Of a stretch of 64,000 nucleotides of DNA, positions 50,400 to 59,495 are shown in pieces. Location of the stretch: NCBI RefSeq assembly GCF_010468615.1, contig NZ_WUEH01000009.1, positions 87,677 through 151,676 on the forward strand. The letters are read 5' to 3'. Origin of the DNA: Pseudodesulfovibrio sp. JC047 (lineage in GTDB: Bacteria; Desulfobacterota; Desulfovibrionia; Desulfovibrionales; Desulfovibrionaceae). A program made the position numbers and the translations under genes. The notes beneath the pieces were generated by a model that saw only the letters and a list, made by a program, of their open reading frames with translations, was not told the origin of the DNA and made no database searches. Each line of letters begins with the position of its first letter. Position 1 is the first letter of the stretch.

Positions 50400-51785
50400 A
50401 TGGCAGATAAAAAAATGTGGGGCGGGCGGTTCGCAGAAGGAACCGCCGCTTCCATGGAAGCATATTCCGAATCCGTGTCCTATGACCGTCGCCTCTATGC
50501 CGAGGATATCCGAGGATCGCAGGCCCATGCTCGCGTGTTGGCCAAACAGGGTTTCTTGACCGAAGACGAGGCCAAAATCTTGTGTGATGGTCTGGATCAG
50601 GTCAAGGCCGAGATCGAATCCGGTGATTTTGTCTGGAAGACCGAGATGGAAGATGTCCACATGAACATCGAATCCCGGCTGACCGAAATCATCGGTCCAT
50701 TGGGCGGTAAATTGCACACCGCACGGAGCCGGAACGATCAGGTGGCCCTTGATTTCAGGCTTCATGTGGCGACGCGTCTGGCTGAATGGCAGCAGGCATT
50801 GGCCGCGCTGGTCGAGGTCTTTGTCGCACGCGCCGAGGAGCATCGGGAGACCATGCTTCCCGGGTGTACCCATTTCCAACCCGCTCAACCTGTGAGTCTG
50901 GCGCATCATCTGTTGGCCTATTGCCAGATGTTCAAGCGTGATCATGAGCGGGTGACCGACTGCCTCAAGCGTGTCCGTGTGATGCCGCTGGGGGCCGCAG
51001 CTTTGGCCGGGACCACGCATCCGGTGAATCCGCAGGCCGTGGCTGATGATTTGGGAATCGACACCATTTTTGCCAATTCCATGGATGCAGTGTCCGATCG
51101 TGACTTTGTGCTTGAGGCCGTGTTTGCCGGGAGCCTTGTCATGACGCATCTTTCCAGGATGTGTGAAGAAATCATCATCTGGGCCAATCCGAATTTCGGG
51201 TATGTGAAGTTACCGGATCAGTATTCCACTGGTTCGTCCATCATGCCTCAGAAAAAGAATCCTGACGCCTGTGAAATCATGCGTGGCAAGACCGGGCGTG
51301 TTGTCGGCTCCCTGATGGGGCTGCTCGTGCTTATCAAGGGCTTGCCCATGACGTATAATCGGGACATGCAGGAGGACAAGGAGCCGTTTTTTGACGCGGA
51401 CAAGACTGTTTCGGCATCGTTGGCGATTATGGCCGATATGTTCAAGCAGATCGAATTCGTGCCGGAAAACATGGCGGCCACCGTCAAACGTGGCTTTTTG
51501 AACGCTACCGAGTTGGCTGATTATTTGGCTGCCAAAGGTATTCCTTTTCGCGAGGCGCATCACATTACCGGTGCTGTGGTCGCTCATGCGGAGCAGGAAG
51601 GATGTGGTATCGAGGATTTGGCTCTTTCGGATTTGCATCATTTTTCCAAGGATATCGGAGAGGATGTCTTTGGCGTGTTGGATTATGCGACTGCCATCGA
51701 ACGGCGAACGTCTCCAGGCGGAACTGGTCCCGCGTCCGTGGCGGTGCAGATTAAGGCCTTGAAAGCGTGGACCAAATCGGTGTAA
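50400..51785 (+). CDS. argH: Argininosuccinate lyase
   Basis: 461 residues from ATG 50400, [14 protein letters not shown]. Fumarase-superfamily lyase with [40 protein letters not shown] and the signature loop [12 protein letters not shown] that carries the catalytic Ser. Final step of arginine synthesis. Last gene of the arg operon; a weak GGGAATTTTCCC dyad follows the stop. Confidence 0.96.
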   Translation: MADKKMWGGRFAEGTAASMEAYSESVSYDRRLYAEDIRGSQAHARVLAKQGFLTEDEAKILCDGLDQVKAEIESGDFVWKTEMEDVHMNIESRLTEIIGPLGGKLHTARSRNDQVALDFRLHVATRLAEWQQALAALVEVFVARAEEHRETMLPGCTHFQPAQPVSLAHHLLAYCQMFKRDHERVTDCLKRVRVMPLGAAALAGTTHPVNPQAVADDLGIDTIFANSMDAVSDRDFVLEAVFAGSLVMTHLSRMCEEIIIWANPNFGYVKLPDQYSTGSSIMPQKKNPDACEIMRGKTGRVVGSLMGLLVLIKGLPMTYNRDMQEDKEPFFDADKTVSASLAIMADMFKQIEFVPENMAATVKRGFLNATELADYLAAKGIPFREAHHITGAVVAHAEQEGCGIEDLALSDLHHFSKDIGEDVFGVLDYATAIERRTSPGGTGPASVAVQIKALKAWTKSV

Positions 51786-51926
51786 CAGATGAAATGAAGG
51801 GAATTTTCCCTGTATCTCTTGATTTTTCATGCAGGAACATTATTCTTAATCCTGCATCGTAGTGACAGTGATAATGAGTCCGCACTCTTAGCGGATTGTA
51901 TCTGAGACTATACGGAGGAATCTCCT

Positions 51927-53945
51927 TTGAACAACCATATGAAAAATCTTGTTATTTGGGCTATCATCTTTGTGTTGATGGTTGTCCTGTTTAACCTTTT
52001 CAATCAACCGCCCGTGCCTAAGGATGTGCCGTCCTATAGCGAATTCCTGGCAATGGTTGACAGTGGAAGCGTTGCAACAGTCAAAATCCAGGGACCCAAG
52101 ATCGTTGGCACCAAGACATCCGGCGAAAAGTTCCAGACCTATGCCCCGGATGATCCCAAGATGATTGATACACTCATAGGAAAGGGTGTTGAGGTCAACG
52201 CGGAGCCGCCCGAGGAGTCCCCCTGGTATTTGACGATGCTTTTGTCCTGGTTCCCCATGCTTTTGCTCATTGGCGTCTGGATTTTCTTTATGCGCCAGAT
52301 GCAGGGCGGCGGAGGCGGTGGCCGTGGAGCCATGAGTTTTGGCCGTTCCAAGGCCCGTCTTATCAATGAGGAGACCGCCAAGGTCACCTTTGAAGACGTG
52401 GCTGGCGTGGACGAGGCCAAGGAAGAGCTGTCTGAGATTGTGGATTTTTTGCGTGAACCTCGCAAATTCACTCGTCTTGGTGGGCGTATTCCCAAAGGGG
52501 TGTTGCTGGTGGGTGGTCCTGGTACGGGTAAAACCCTGCTAGCGCGTGCCGTTGCCGGTGAAGCCGGAGTCCCATTCTTTTCCATTTCCGGTTCGGATTT
52601 TGTGGAAATGTTCGTGGGTGTTGGTGCCAGCCGAGTGCGTGATTTGTTTGCACAAGGCAAGAAGAACGCTCCCTGCTTGATTTTTATTGATGAAATCGAT
52701 GCCGTTGGTCGTCAACGTGGCGCGGGTCTTGGTGGTGGTCACGATGAACGTGAGCAAACCTTGAACCAGTTGCTCGTTGAAATGGACGGCTTTGAATCCA
52801 ACGAAGGCGTTATTCTGGTCGCGGCGACCAACCGTCCCGACGTACTGGACCCCGCTTTGCTGCGGCCCGGACGTTTTGACCGTCAGGTGGTCGTGCCCAA
52901 TCCCGATCTTCGAGGACGCGAACGGATTCTCAAGGTTCATAGCCGCAAGACGCCGTTGTCTTCAGAGGTTGATCTGGAAATCATTGCCCGAGGAACGCCC
53001 GGTTTTTCCGGTGCCGACCTTGAAAACCTGGTGAACGAGGCGGCCCTTGGTGCGGCCAAGCTCGGCAAAGACCGGGTGGACATGGATGATTTCGAGGAAG
53101 CCAAGGACAAGGTCATGATGGGCGGACGTGAACGTCGGTCCATGATCCTCTCTGACGAGGAAAAACGGACTACTGCCTATCATGAGGCGGGTCATGCTCT
53201 GGTGGCAAAACTGTTGCCCGGGACCGATCCGGTTCACAAGGTATCCATTATTCCACGAGGTCGCGCGCTTGGTGTGACCATGCAGTTGCCTGGTGAAGAT
53301 CGGCATAACTATTCCAAAGGATTCCTGCGGAATACGATGGCTGTTCTCATGGGTGGCCGTGTCGCTGAAGAGCTGGTGCTCGATCAGTTGACCACGGGTG
53401 CGAGCAACGACATTGAACGGGCGACAAAAACGGCTCGGAATATGGTCTGCATGTGGGGTATGTCCGAAAAGCTTGGTCCCATGAGTTTTGGTGACAATCA
53501 GGAACAGGTTTTTTTAGGCAAGGAATTGATTCATAACAAGGAATACGGTGAAGACACCGCCAAGTTGATTGATTCCGAAGTTCGACGGTTTGTGGACGAA
53601 GCCTATGAAAATGCGACCGAGCTGCTCAAGAACAACGGGGAAGCCTTGGAAGCTATTGCCATGGCCCTGTTGGAACGTGAAACTATTACCGGGGCTGACA
53701 TTGATCTGTTGATGGATGGCAAGGAGTTGCCGCCCATGGAAGAGTCCAATGGTTCGTCTCGGAATTCGGCATCATCCAGTACAGCCGATGGGTATACTGC
53801 TGAAGGCCGTGGAACAGATGCAGGCGGTCCCGGGTACCGTCCTGTCAGTGAAGAGCCTGAGGACAAGGGTGATGATTTCATTCTTGAAGATGATGATTCC
53901 GCCGATGAACCCGGTAAAAATGGCGGAGACAAAAACGTCCAATAA
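51927..53945 (+). CDS. ftsH: ATP-dependent zinc metalloprotease FtsH
   Basis: 672 residues with a TTG start placed 8 bases after GGAGG. Two TM helices (about 5-25 and 105-125) flank a periplasmic domain. AAA+ domain: Walker A GGPGTGKT, Walker [33 protein letters not shown]; the zinc protease motif is HEAGH. The Ser/Gly/acidic-rich C-terminal tail (about 605-672) is longer than in E. coli. Degrades membrane and regulatory proteins. First gene of the folP-cdaA-cdaR-glmM run. Confidence 0.97.
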   Translation: MNNHMKNLVIWAIIFVLMVVLFNLFNQPPVPKDVPSYSEFLAMVDSGSVATVKIQGPKIVGTKTSGEKFQTYAPDDPKMIDTLIGKGVEVNAEPPEESPWYLTMLLSWFPMLLLIGVWIFFMRQMQGGGGGGRGAMSFGRSKARLINEETAKVTFEDVAGVDEAKEELSEIVDFLREPRKFTRLGGRIPKGVLLVGGPGTGKTLLARAVAGEAGVPFFSISGSDFVEMFVGVGASRVRDLFAQGKKNAPCLIFIDEIDAVGRQRGAGLGGGHDEREQTLNQLLVEMDGFESNEGVILVAATNRPDVLDPALLRPGRFDRQVVVPNPDLRGRERILKVHSRKTPLSSEVDLEIIARGTPGFSGADLENLVNEAALGAAKLGKDRVDMDDFEEAKDKVMMGGRERRSMILSDEEKRTTAYHEAGHALVAKLLPGTDPVHKVSIIPRGRALGVTMQLPGEDRHNYSKGFLRNTMAVLMGGRVAEELVLDQLTTGASNDIERATKTARNMVCMWGMSEKLGPMSFGDNQEQVFLGKELIHNKEYGEDTAKLIDSEVRRFVDEAYENATELLKNNGEALEAIAMALLERETITGADIDLLMDGKELPPMEESNGSSRNSASSSTADGYTAEGRGTDAGGPGYRPVSEEPEDKGDDFILEDDDSADEPGKNGGDKNVQ

Positions 53946-53961
53946 TCGATTTGAAGTGACG

Positions 53962-54801
53962 ATGAGTGATACGACATGGACATTGAAGGGGGGCAAGGTC
54001 TTGGGACCTGCCCCCTTTTTTATTGCGGGTATAGTCAACGTAACGCCTGATTCCTTTTATGATGGCAGGACGCATAGTGATACCTTGGCCGGTGTGACAC
54101 ACGGCCTTGAATTGGCTCGGCAAGGAGCGGACATGCTGGACGTGGGGGGAGAATCCACCCGTCCGTATGCTGATAAGGTTTCGGAGGCCGAGGAACTGAA
54201 CCGGGTCATTCCGGTGATTCGAGGGTTGGCCGAAGCACTTCCCGAGACAGTGATTTCCGTGGATACCTACAAGGCCACGGTTGCTGCCAAGGCTTTGGAG
54301 GCCGGAGCAGATATTCTCAATGACGTTTCAGCCTTTCGGTTTGAGCCGGAATTGCTTGATGTCATCGGAGAATATAAGCCCGGGTATGTGCTGATGCACT
54401 CTCTTGGCAAACCCGAAGATATGCAGGATGAACCACGGTATTCGGATGTGGTCGGTGAACTGATCGCTTTTTTTGAAGAACGGTTGAACTTGCTCGATAA
54501 AGCCGGGCTACCCATGGATCGGGTGACGCTTGATCCCGGTATTGGTTTTGGCAAGAATTTGGAGCATAACCTGACGATTTTGCGTGAGATCGATCGTATA
54601 ATGGACATGGGATTTCCCGTGTATATGGGGTTATCCAACAAATCTTTGTGGCAAGGTTTGCTCGGATTGCCGGTCGGGGAGCGACAGAACGCCACACAGG
54701 CGGCCACGGCCATGCTTGCGGCCAAGGGTGTTCCCATTCACCGTGTGCATGAAGTTGCGCAGACACATCAAACATTGACCATTGTTCGAGAATTAGCGTA
54801 G
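53962..54801 (+). CDS. folP: Dihydropteroate synthase
   Basis: 279 residues from ATG 53962; the upstream frame overlaps ftsH and is not conserved. TIM-barrel enzyme of folate synthesis with IAGIVNVTPDSFYDGRTH, DMLDVGGESTRPYA, SVDTYKATVAAKALEAGADILNDVSAF and DPGIGFGKNLEHNLTILR. 16 bases after ftsH and 8 bases before cdaA. Confidence 0.95.
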   Translation: MSDTTWTLKGGKVLGPAPFFIAGIVNVTPDSFYDGRTHSDTLAGVTHGLELARQGADMLDVGGESTRPYADKVSEAEELNRVIPVIRGLAEALPETVISVDTYKATVAAKALEAGADILNDVSAFRFEPELLDVIGEYKPGYVLMHSLGKPEDMQDEPRYSDVVGELIAFFEERLNLLDKAGLPMDRVTLDPGIGFGKNLEHNLTILREIDRIMDMGFPVYMGLSNKSLWQGLLGLPVGERQNATQAATAMLAAKGVPIHRVHEVAQTHQTLTIVRELA

Positions 54802-54809
54802 TTAAAGAT

Positions 54810-55559
54810 ATGTTTGAACTTTTCGGCATTCAAATCACCTGGCGCGTCATGCTCGATATTGGGCTGGTCGCTTTTATCTATTACAATCTTATCGTGCTTG
54901 TTCGCGGGACGAGAGCCGCTGCTGTGCTGTACGGTCTGGTTGTTGTCTTGGTGGTCTATTATGTGTCTGATTTATTTAATCTGTACACTTTGAATGCCCT
55001 GCTTGGGGAATTTCTTACCTCCATCTTTCTTGTCGTTGTTATTTTGTTCAAGACGGATATTCGCAAGGCCCTTGCCAGTGTTGGCACCAGGCGGTTCTGG
55101 ACCAAATCTCAGGTTCGGGATGATACGCTGGAGCAATTGGTTCGTGCGGTGATGAGTATGTCCCATCGGAGTACCGGGGCGATTATTGTCATCGAGAAGA
55201 ATATGCCGTTGGGTGATATCATCGAACGGGGAATCGAGCTGGATGCCAAGGTGAATACGGAATTGATAGAAACCATTTTTGTGCCGGATACACCGTTGCA
55301 TGATGGGGCAGTTATCGTGCGGCGGGATCGAATTGTTGCTGCCGCATGTATTTTGCCATTGTCTAGCAAGCTGCGAGGGCAGCCCATGTACGGGACGCGA
55401 CATCGGGCCGCGCTCGGCATCAGTGAGGGGTCAGACGCCATCACTGTGGTCGTGTCCGAAGAACGGGGCGAAGTCTCGGTGGCCATGAATGGGCGTTTGA
55501 CAACCAGTCTGGACGAAGTTCGACTGATGCGTGTGCTGAGAAATGCACTTGGACGGTAA
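54810..55559 (+). CDS. cdaA: Diadenylate cyclase CdaA
   Basis: 249 residues. Three N-terminal TM helices (about 10-80), then the DAC domain: FVPDTPLHDGAVIVRRDRIVAAACILPL with the catalytic DGA, and GTRHRAALGISEGSDAITVVVSEERG with RHR. Makes c-di-AMP from two ATP. The next genes are cdaR and glmM, the same trio known from Gram-positive bacteria, where CdaR and GlmM modulate CdaA. Confidence 0.94.
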   Translation: MFELFGIQITWRVMLDIGLVAFIYYNLIVLVRGTRAAAVLYGLVVVLVVYYVSDLFNLYTLNALLGEFLTSIFLVVVILFKTDIRKALASVGTRRFWTKSQVRDDTLEQLVRAVMSMSHRSTGAIIVIEKNMPLGDIIERGIELDAKVNTELIETIFVPDTPLHDGAVIVRRDRIVAAACILPLSSKLRGQPMYGTRHRAALGISEGSDAITVVVSEERGEVSVAMNGRLTTSLDEVRLMRVLRNALGR

Positions 55560-55560
55560 T

Positions 55561-56463
55561 ATGAAGAACTGGCAAACCGCGATACTTGCTCTTGCATTGG
55601 CTCTGTTTACCTGGTTTCTGGTGACAGGCCGGGAAGTCGTTGAATCGTGGGTTGATATGCCAGTTGTGATGACGAATCCTCCAGAAGGGCTTATTATTGA
55701 AGATGGGCTTGTTGACAAGATTCAGGTGCGACTGCGGGGTCCCAAGGGGCTTGTCGGCAACCTGGCGAATCAGAATATTCAATACCATGTGGATGTCAGC
55801 ACCTTGAAAATCGGGGCGCAGGTCGTGGATATCGATGCGTCCAATATTCCTTTGCCGAGTACCTATGAGATCATTGAGGTCAAACCCAATCGATTGAATT
55901 TGAAGGTTGATCGGCGGATTACCAAGGATATTGAAGTGGAAGCGGTCTGGTCGGGCGATCTCAATTCTGATTACAGCTTGCAGGAAGTGGTCGCGGTCCC
56001 CAATCGTGTGGTTGTTCGAGGGCCGGAAACCATATTGCGTAAGCTCACCAAGGCCCGAGCGGTCATGAAAGAGGATTTTCCCGATGATGTCCCGTCGTCG
56101 TGGGCCGAAGATGTGGGAATCGAACTTGCTCCAGAGATAGAAGCATCCCCGGGCCAAGTTCGTGTCGAAGCGTTTTTTGGTCCGCAAACCCGTCAAATAT
56201 GGGTCAAGGTTCCGCTTGAAGTGCAGGCCCCTGAAGGGTATAAGGTCTCGGTTTCACAGAAATTTGTTCGGTTATTAATCGAAGGACCGATTTTCCTTTT
56301 CCGTGATGATGAATATCGCAAGGATATCGTTGTCAATTTGTTGTTCGGGAGCGAAGTCGCACCCGGCTCCTTGAATTTGGAGTACGATGTTCTACTTCCT
56401 GACGGTTGCCGGATTGTCAAAAAGAATCCGGAAACCGTGAAAACTCATATGAAAAAGCAATAA
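55561..56463 (+). CDS. cdaR: YbbR-domain regulator CdaR
   Basis: 300 residues from ATG 55561, right after the cdaA stop. A single N-terminal TM ([17 protein letters not shown]) is followed by three YbbR-like beta-rich repeats in the periplasm (about 35-115, 120-205, 210-290), for example [30 protein letters not shown]. Binds CdaA in other bacteria and tunes its activity. Confidence 0.88.
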   Translation: MKNWQTAILALALALFTWFLVTGREVVESWVDMPVVMTNPPEGLIIEDGLVDKIQVRLRGPKGLVGNLANQNIQYHVDVSTLKIGAQVVDIDASNIPLPSTYEIIEVKPNRLNLKVDRRITKDIEVEAVWSGDLNSDYSLQEVVAVPNRVVVRGPETILRKLTKARAVMKEDFPDDVPSSWAEDVGIELAPEIEASPGQVRVEAFFGPQTRQIWVKVPLEVQAPEGYKVSVSQKFVRLLIEGPIFLFRDDEYRKDIVVNLLFGSEVAPGSLNLEYDVLLPDGCRIVKKNPETVKTHMKKQ

Positions 56464-56495
56464 GTTGCCGGTTGGGCAACGGTTTGGAGTTCTCC

Positions 56496-57848
56496 ATGAA
56501 GCAGAGGCTTTTCGGGACTGATGGCCTGCGAGGGCAGGGCAATATATTTCCCATGACACCGGAAATTGCGTTGAGGCTTGGTCTGGCCGCCGGACAATAT
56601 TTTCGAAATGGTTCCAAGCGTCATCGTGTGGTTATCGGTAAGGATACCCGGCTGTCCGGCTATGTCTTTGAGACGGCTTTGACCAGTGGACTATGCGCCA
56701 ATGGAATGGATGTTTTTCTGGTCGGCCCCATGCCGACTCCCGCCATTTCTTTTTTGACCCGGAATATGCGGGCCGATTTGGGTGTGGTCATTTCCGCGTC
56801 ACATAATCCGTTCATGGATAATGGGATCAAATTTTTTGATCGGCACGGTTTCAAGCTTCCAGATGAGGTTGAAGACGAGATCAGCGAATTGGTGCTCAAT
56901 CAGGACACACAATGGGATTATCCCGCTGCCGAAGACGTTGGTCGTGCGAAACGGATTACCGATGCACCGGGTCGATATATCGTGTATTTGAAAAATAGTT
57001 TTTCACAGCGATTGACCCTGGACGGCATGAAGATTGTTTTGGATTGCGCGCATGGAGCGGCCTATGGTGTTGCACCCAAGGTTTTGGAAGAGCTGGGTGC
57101 GGACGTTGTTCGGATTGGCGTGAAGCCGAACGGGTTGAATATCAATCAGAAATGTGGTTCGCTCTATCCGGAAGTCATTTCCAGTGCTGTCATCGAGGAA
57201 AGGGCCGATATGGGTATTGCTTTGGATGGCGATGCGGATCGGCTGATCGTGTGCGATGAAAAAGGGCGTATTCTGGATGGTGACCAGATCATGGCTTTGT
57301 CGGCCTTGGAGCTTTTGGAAAAAGGGACCTTGCCCAAGAATATGCTGGTGTCCACGGTCATGAGTAATATGGCGCTTGAGCTGTTCATGAAAGACCATGG
57401 CGGCACGCTGTTGCGCACCGACGTTGGCGATCGGTATGTGGTGGAAGCCATGCGTCGCGAAGGGGCCATGCTCGGTGGTGAACAATCCGGTCATTTGATT
57501 TTTATGGAGCATTCCACCACTGGCGATGGATTGCTGGCCGCATTGCAATTGTTGCGGCTCATGCGGGAAAAGGAGCAACCCTTGTCAGAGTTGGCCGGGT
57601 TGCTCGAACCGTTTCCGCAGATTTTGCGCAATGTGCATGTGAACCGGAAAATTTCGTTTTGTGACGCGCCCGAAGTGCAAAAGGCGGTTCGGAAAGTCGA
57701 AGATGCGCTTAAAGGCAAAGGGCGGGTCTTGCTTCGCTACTCCGGGACGGAAGCGGTCTGTCGTGTCATGGTTGAAGGACCGGATAGCGATACCGTGGAA
57801 TTGTATGCTGGTGATATTGCTGAAGCCTGCGAAAAGTATTTGAAATAA
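56496..57848 (+). CDS. glmM: Phosphoglucosamine mutase
   Basis: 450 residues from ATG 56496 (GGAG 7 bases upstream). [23 protein letters not shown] at the N-terminus, catalytic Ser in [18 protein letters not shown], metal-binding [15 protein letters not shown] and the C-terminal phosphate loop [15 protein letters not shown]. Converts glucosamine-6-P to glucosamine-1-P for peptidoglycan and LPS. Follows cdaA-cdaR. Confidence 0.96.
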   Translation: MKQRLFGTDGLRGQGNIFPMTPEIALRLGLAAGQYFRNGSKRHRVVIGKDTRLSGYVFETALTSGLCANGMDVFLVGPMPTPAISFLTRNMRADLGVVISASHNPFMDNGIKFFDRHGFKLPDEVEDEISELVLNQDTQWDYPAAEDVGRAKRITDAPGRYIVYLKNSFSQRLTLDGMKIVLDCAHGAAYGVAPKVLEELGADVVRIGVKPNGLNINQKCGSLYPEVISSAVIEERADMGIALDGDADRLIVCDEKGRILDGDQIMALSALELLEKGTLPKNMLVSTVMSNMALELFMKDHGGTLLRTDVGDRYVVEAMRREGAMLGGEQSGHLIFMEHSTTGDGLLAALQLLRLMREKEQPLSELAGLLEPFPQILRNVHVNRKISFCDAPEVQKAVRKVEDALKGKGRVLLRYSGTEAVCRVMVEGPDSDTVELYAGDIAEACEKYLK

Positions 57849-57867
57849 TTTTTTCAAGGAAAGTCTC

Positions 57868-58749
57868 ATGAAAATCAAGAAAGCAGTCATTCCGGTCGCC
57901 GGATGGGGCACGCGATCTCTTCCGGCCACGAAGAACGTTCCCAAGGAAATGTTGCCGATTTTTCGTAAACCCATCGTTCAATATATTGTTGAAGAAGGGA
58001 TTGAGGCCGGTTTGACCGATGTTGTTTTCATTACCAATCAGAACAAGACGATTATCGAAGACCATTTTGACCGAAATTTCCTGTTGGAACAGTTGCTTGA
58101 ACGCGCTGGTAAACAGGAAATGCTTGATGAGGTCAAACGGGTTGCTTCGCTTGTCAATGTCATTGGTGTGCGCCAGAAGGAACAGCTTGGACTCGGCCAC
58201 GCTGTTTTGTCTGCTCGGGAAATTTGTCAAAATGAACCATTCGCCGTCATGTTGGGCGATGATCTCATGTTCGGTGTGGATACGGGCATCGGTGAATTGT
58301 TGCGTGCTGCGTCCGCTACGGGCAAGGCTGTGGTCGGTGTGATCGAAGTGCCTGAGGACAAGGTCAGTCGATATGGCGTCATTAAAGGTGAAGAACTGGA
58401 CGACGGCACGTATCGGGTGACGAATTTGGTTGAAAAACCTGCGCGTGAAGATGCGCCGTCTAATCTGGCGATCATTGGTCGGTACGTTTTACTCCCTGAA
58501 ATTTTTGATATTCTCGAAAGTCAGAAGGCCGGTGTCGGTGGAGAAATCCAGTTGACGGATGCTTTGCAGGGGCTGGCGGATCAGGACAAGCTCATTGCCG
58601 TGAAATTGGGTGGTCAGCGGTTCGATGCCGGAGACTGGGTAGAGTACCTGACCGCGAATATTTATTTTGCACTGCATGACGAAGAACTCAGGGATGATTT
58701 GGTCAAGCGATTGCTTGAGTTGTTGCCCTGTGCCGGGACCGAATTATGA
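57868..58749 (+). CDS. galU: UTP-glucose-1-phosphate uridylyltransferase
   Basis: 293 residues. Nucleotide-binding start KKAVIPVAGWGTRSLPATKNVPKEMLPIFRKPIVQYIVEE, then RQKEQLGLGHAVLSAR, AVMLGDDLMFG, LVEKPAREDAPSNLAIIGRYVL and GGEIQLTDALQ. Supplies UDP-glucose for envelope sugars. It lies 19 bases after glmM; its stop overlaps the next start. Confidence 0.95.
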   Translation: MKIKKAVIPVAGWGTRSLPATKNVPKEMLPIFRKPIVQYIVEEGIEAGLTDVVFITNQNKTIIEDHFDRNFLLEQLLERAGKQEMLDEVKRVASLVNVIGVRQKEQLGLGHAVLSAREICQNEPFAVMLGDDLMFGVDTGIGELLRAASATGKAVVGVIEVPEDKVSRYGVIKGEELDDGTYRVTNLVEKPAREDAPSNLAIIGRYVLLPEIFDILESQKAGVGGEIQLTDALQGLADQDKLIAVKLGGQRFDAGDWVEYLTANIYFALHDEELRDDLVKRLLELLPCAGTEL

Positions 58750-59486
58750 TGAACCGACTGAGTGCTGCTGTTGTTGTCTGTTTGCTGGTCCTTTTGATCG
58801 CTGTGCCCGGAGCCGCGTTTACTCCGGACGATGAGGAATTGAGCGCGTCGTTGACCGCGAAATACGGACCGTTGCGTTCCTGGGAAGCGGAAATGTCCTT
58901 TCCCGACTACCCTGGGGTGCGCGTGGAGATTGCGTATGCCAGTGGTCAATGGCGGCAAAAGTGGCAGGCTGAAACCACTGTCGAAGCCGTCGGCTTTGGG
59001 GAAAAGGTCATTGGAGCATGTACTCCCGGTGGATTTGCTTTGTCTCCGCTTTTTGTATGGCTGGTCCCCAATCCCGTGGAAACATGGAAAGAGTGGGGCG
59101 TGGCTGTTGATGACCGTGGGTATGGTTTTTATGATGGTGCGCCGTGTTTCATCCTTGGCGCCGAACCGGCTGATCCTTCCAGCTCAGTGATCTATTTGCA
59201 TAATGAAACGCGTGCGCCGCTTTTGATTCGGTATATGACCGAAGTCGGGCTGACCTCCGTGGTTTTTTCCAAGTATAAGGTTCTGGCGGGGTACAGTGTC
59301 CCACAACAGTGTGTCGTGACCGTGGACGGGACGACTCTTACAGTGAATATCACATGGAAAGCGGTCAATGGCGCGGGTGACAAGGCCCTGTATGTCAAGG
59401 AGTCCGTGAGTCCCATTCCCTGCGCGGAACCTCCGGCACCCTTTGATTTTCTGCGGGATTCCTTCCGCATTCCTTCAAGACGATAG
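58746..59486 (+). CDS. Secreted protein of unknown function (LolA-like by shape)
   Basis: 246 residues. Signal peptide to about residue 23 (AVPGAAF). The mature part alternates short beta segments with many aromatics (WEAEMSFPDYPGVRVEIAYASGQWRQKW; FVWLVPNPVETWKEWGV) and could adopt a LolA/LolB-like half-barrel, but I cannot confirm this. It overlaps galU by 4 bases and ends 9 bases before priA, so it sits inside this operon. A role in the periplasm is inferred from the signal peptide. Confidence 0.65.
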   Translation: MMNRLSAAVVVCLLVLLIAVPGAAFTPDDEELSASLTAKYGPLRSWEAEMSFPDYPGVRVEIAYASGQWRQKWQAETTVEAVGFGEKVIGACTPGGFALSPLFVWLVPNPVETWKEWGVAVDDRGYGFYDGAPCFILGAEPADPSSSVIYLHNETRAPLLIRYMTEVGLTSVVFSKYKVLAGYSVPQQCVVTVDGTTLTVNITWKAVNGAGDKALYVKESVSPIPCAEPPAPFDFLRDSFRIPSRR

Positions 59487-59495
59487 GCGGCATTC

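Noticed and set aside
52777..53034. Various plus- and minus-strand frames inside ftsH, argG and the glutamate dehydrogenase gene
   Set aside because: All lie within well-conserved coding sequence in another frame and have no start signals.
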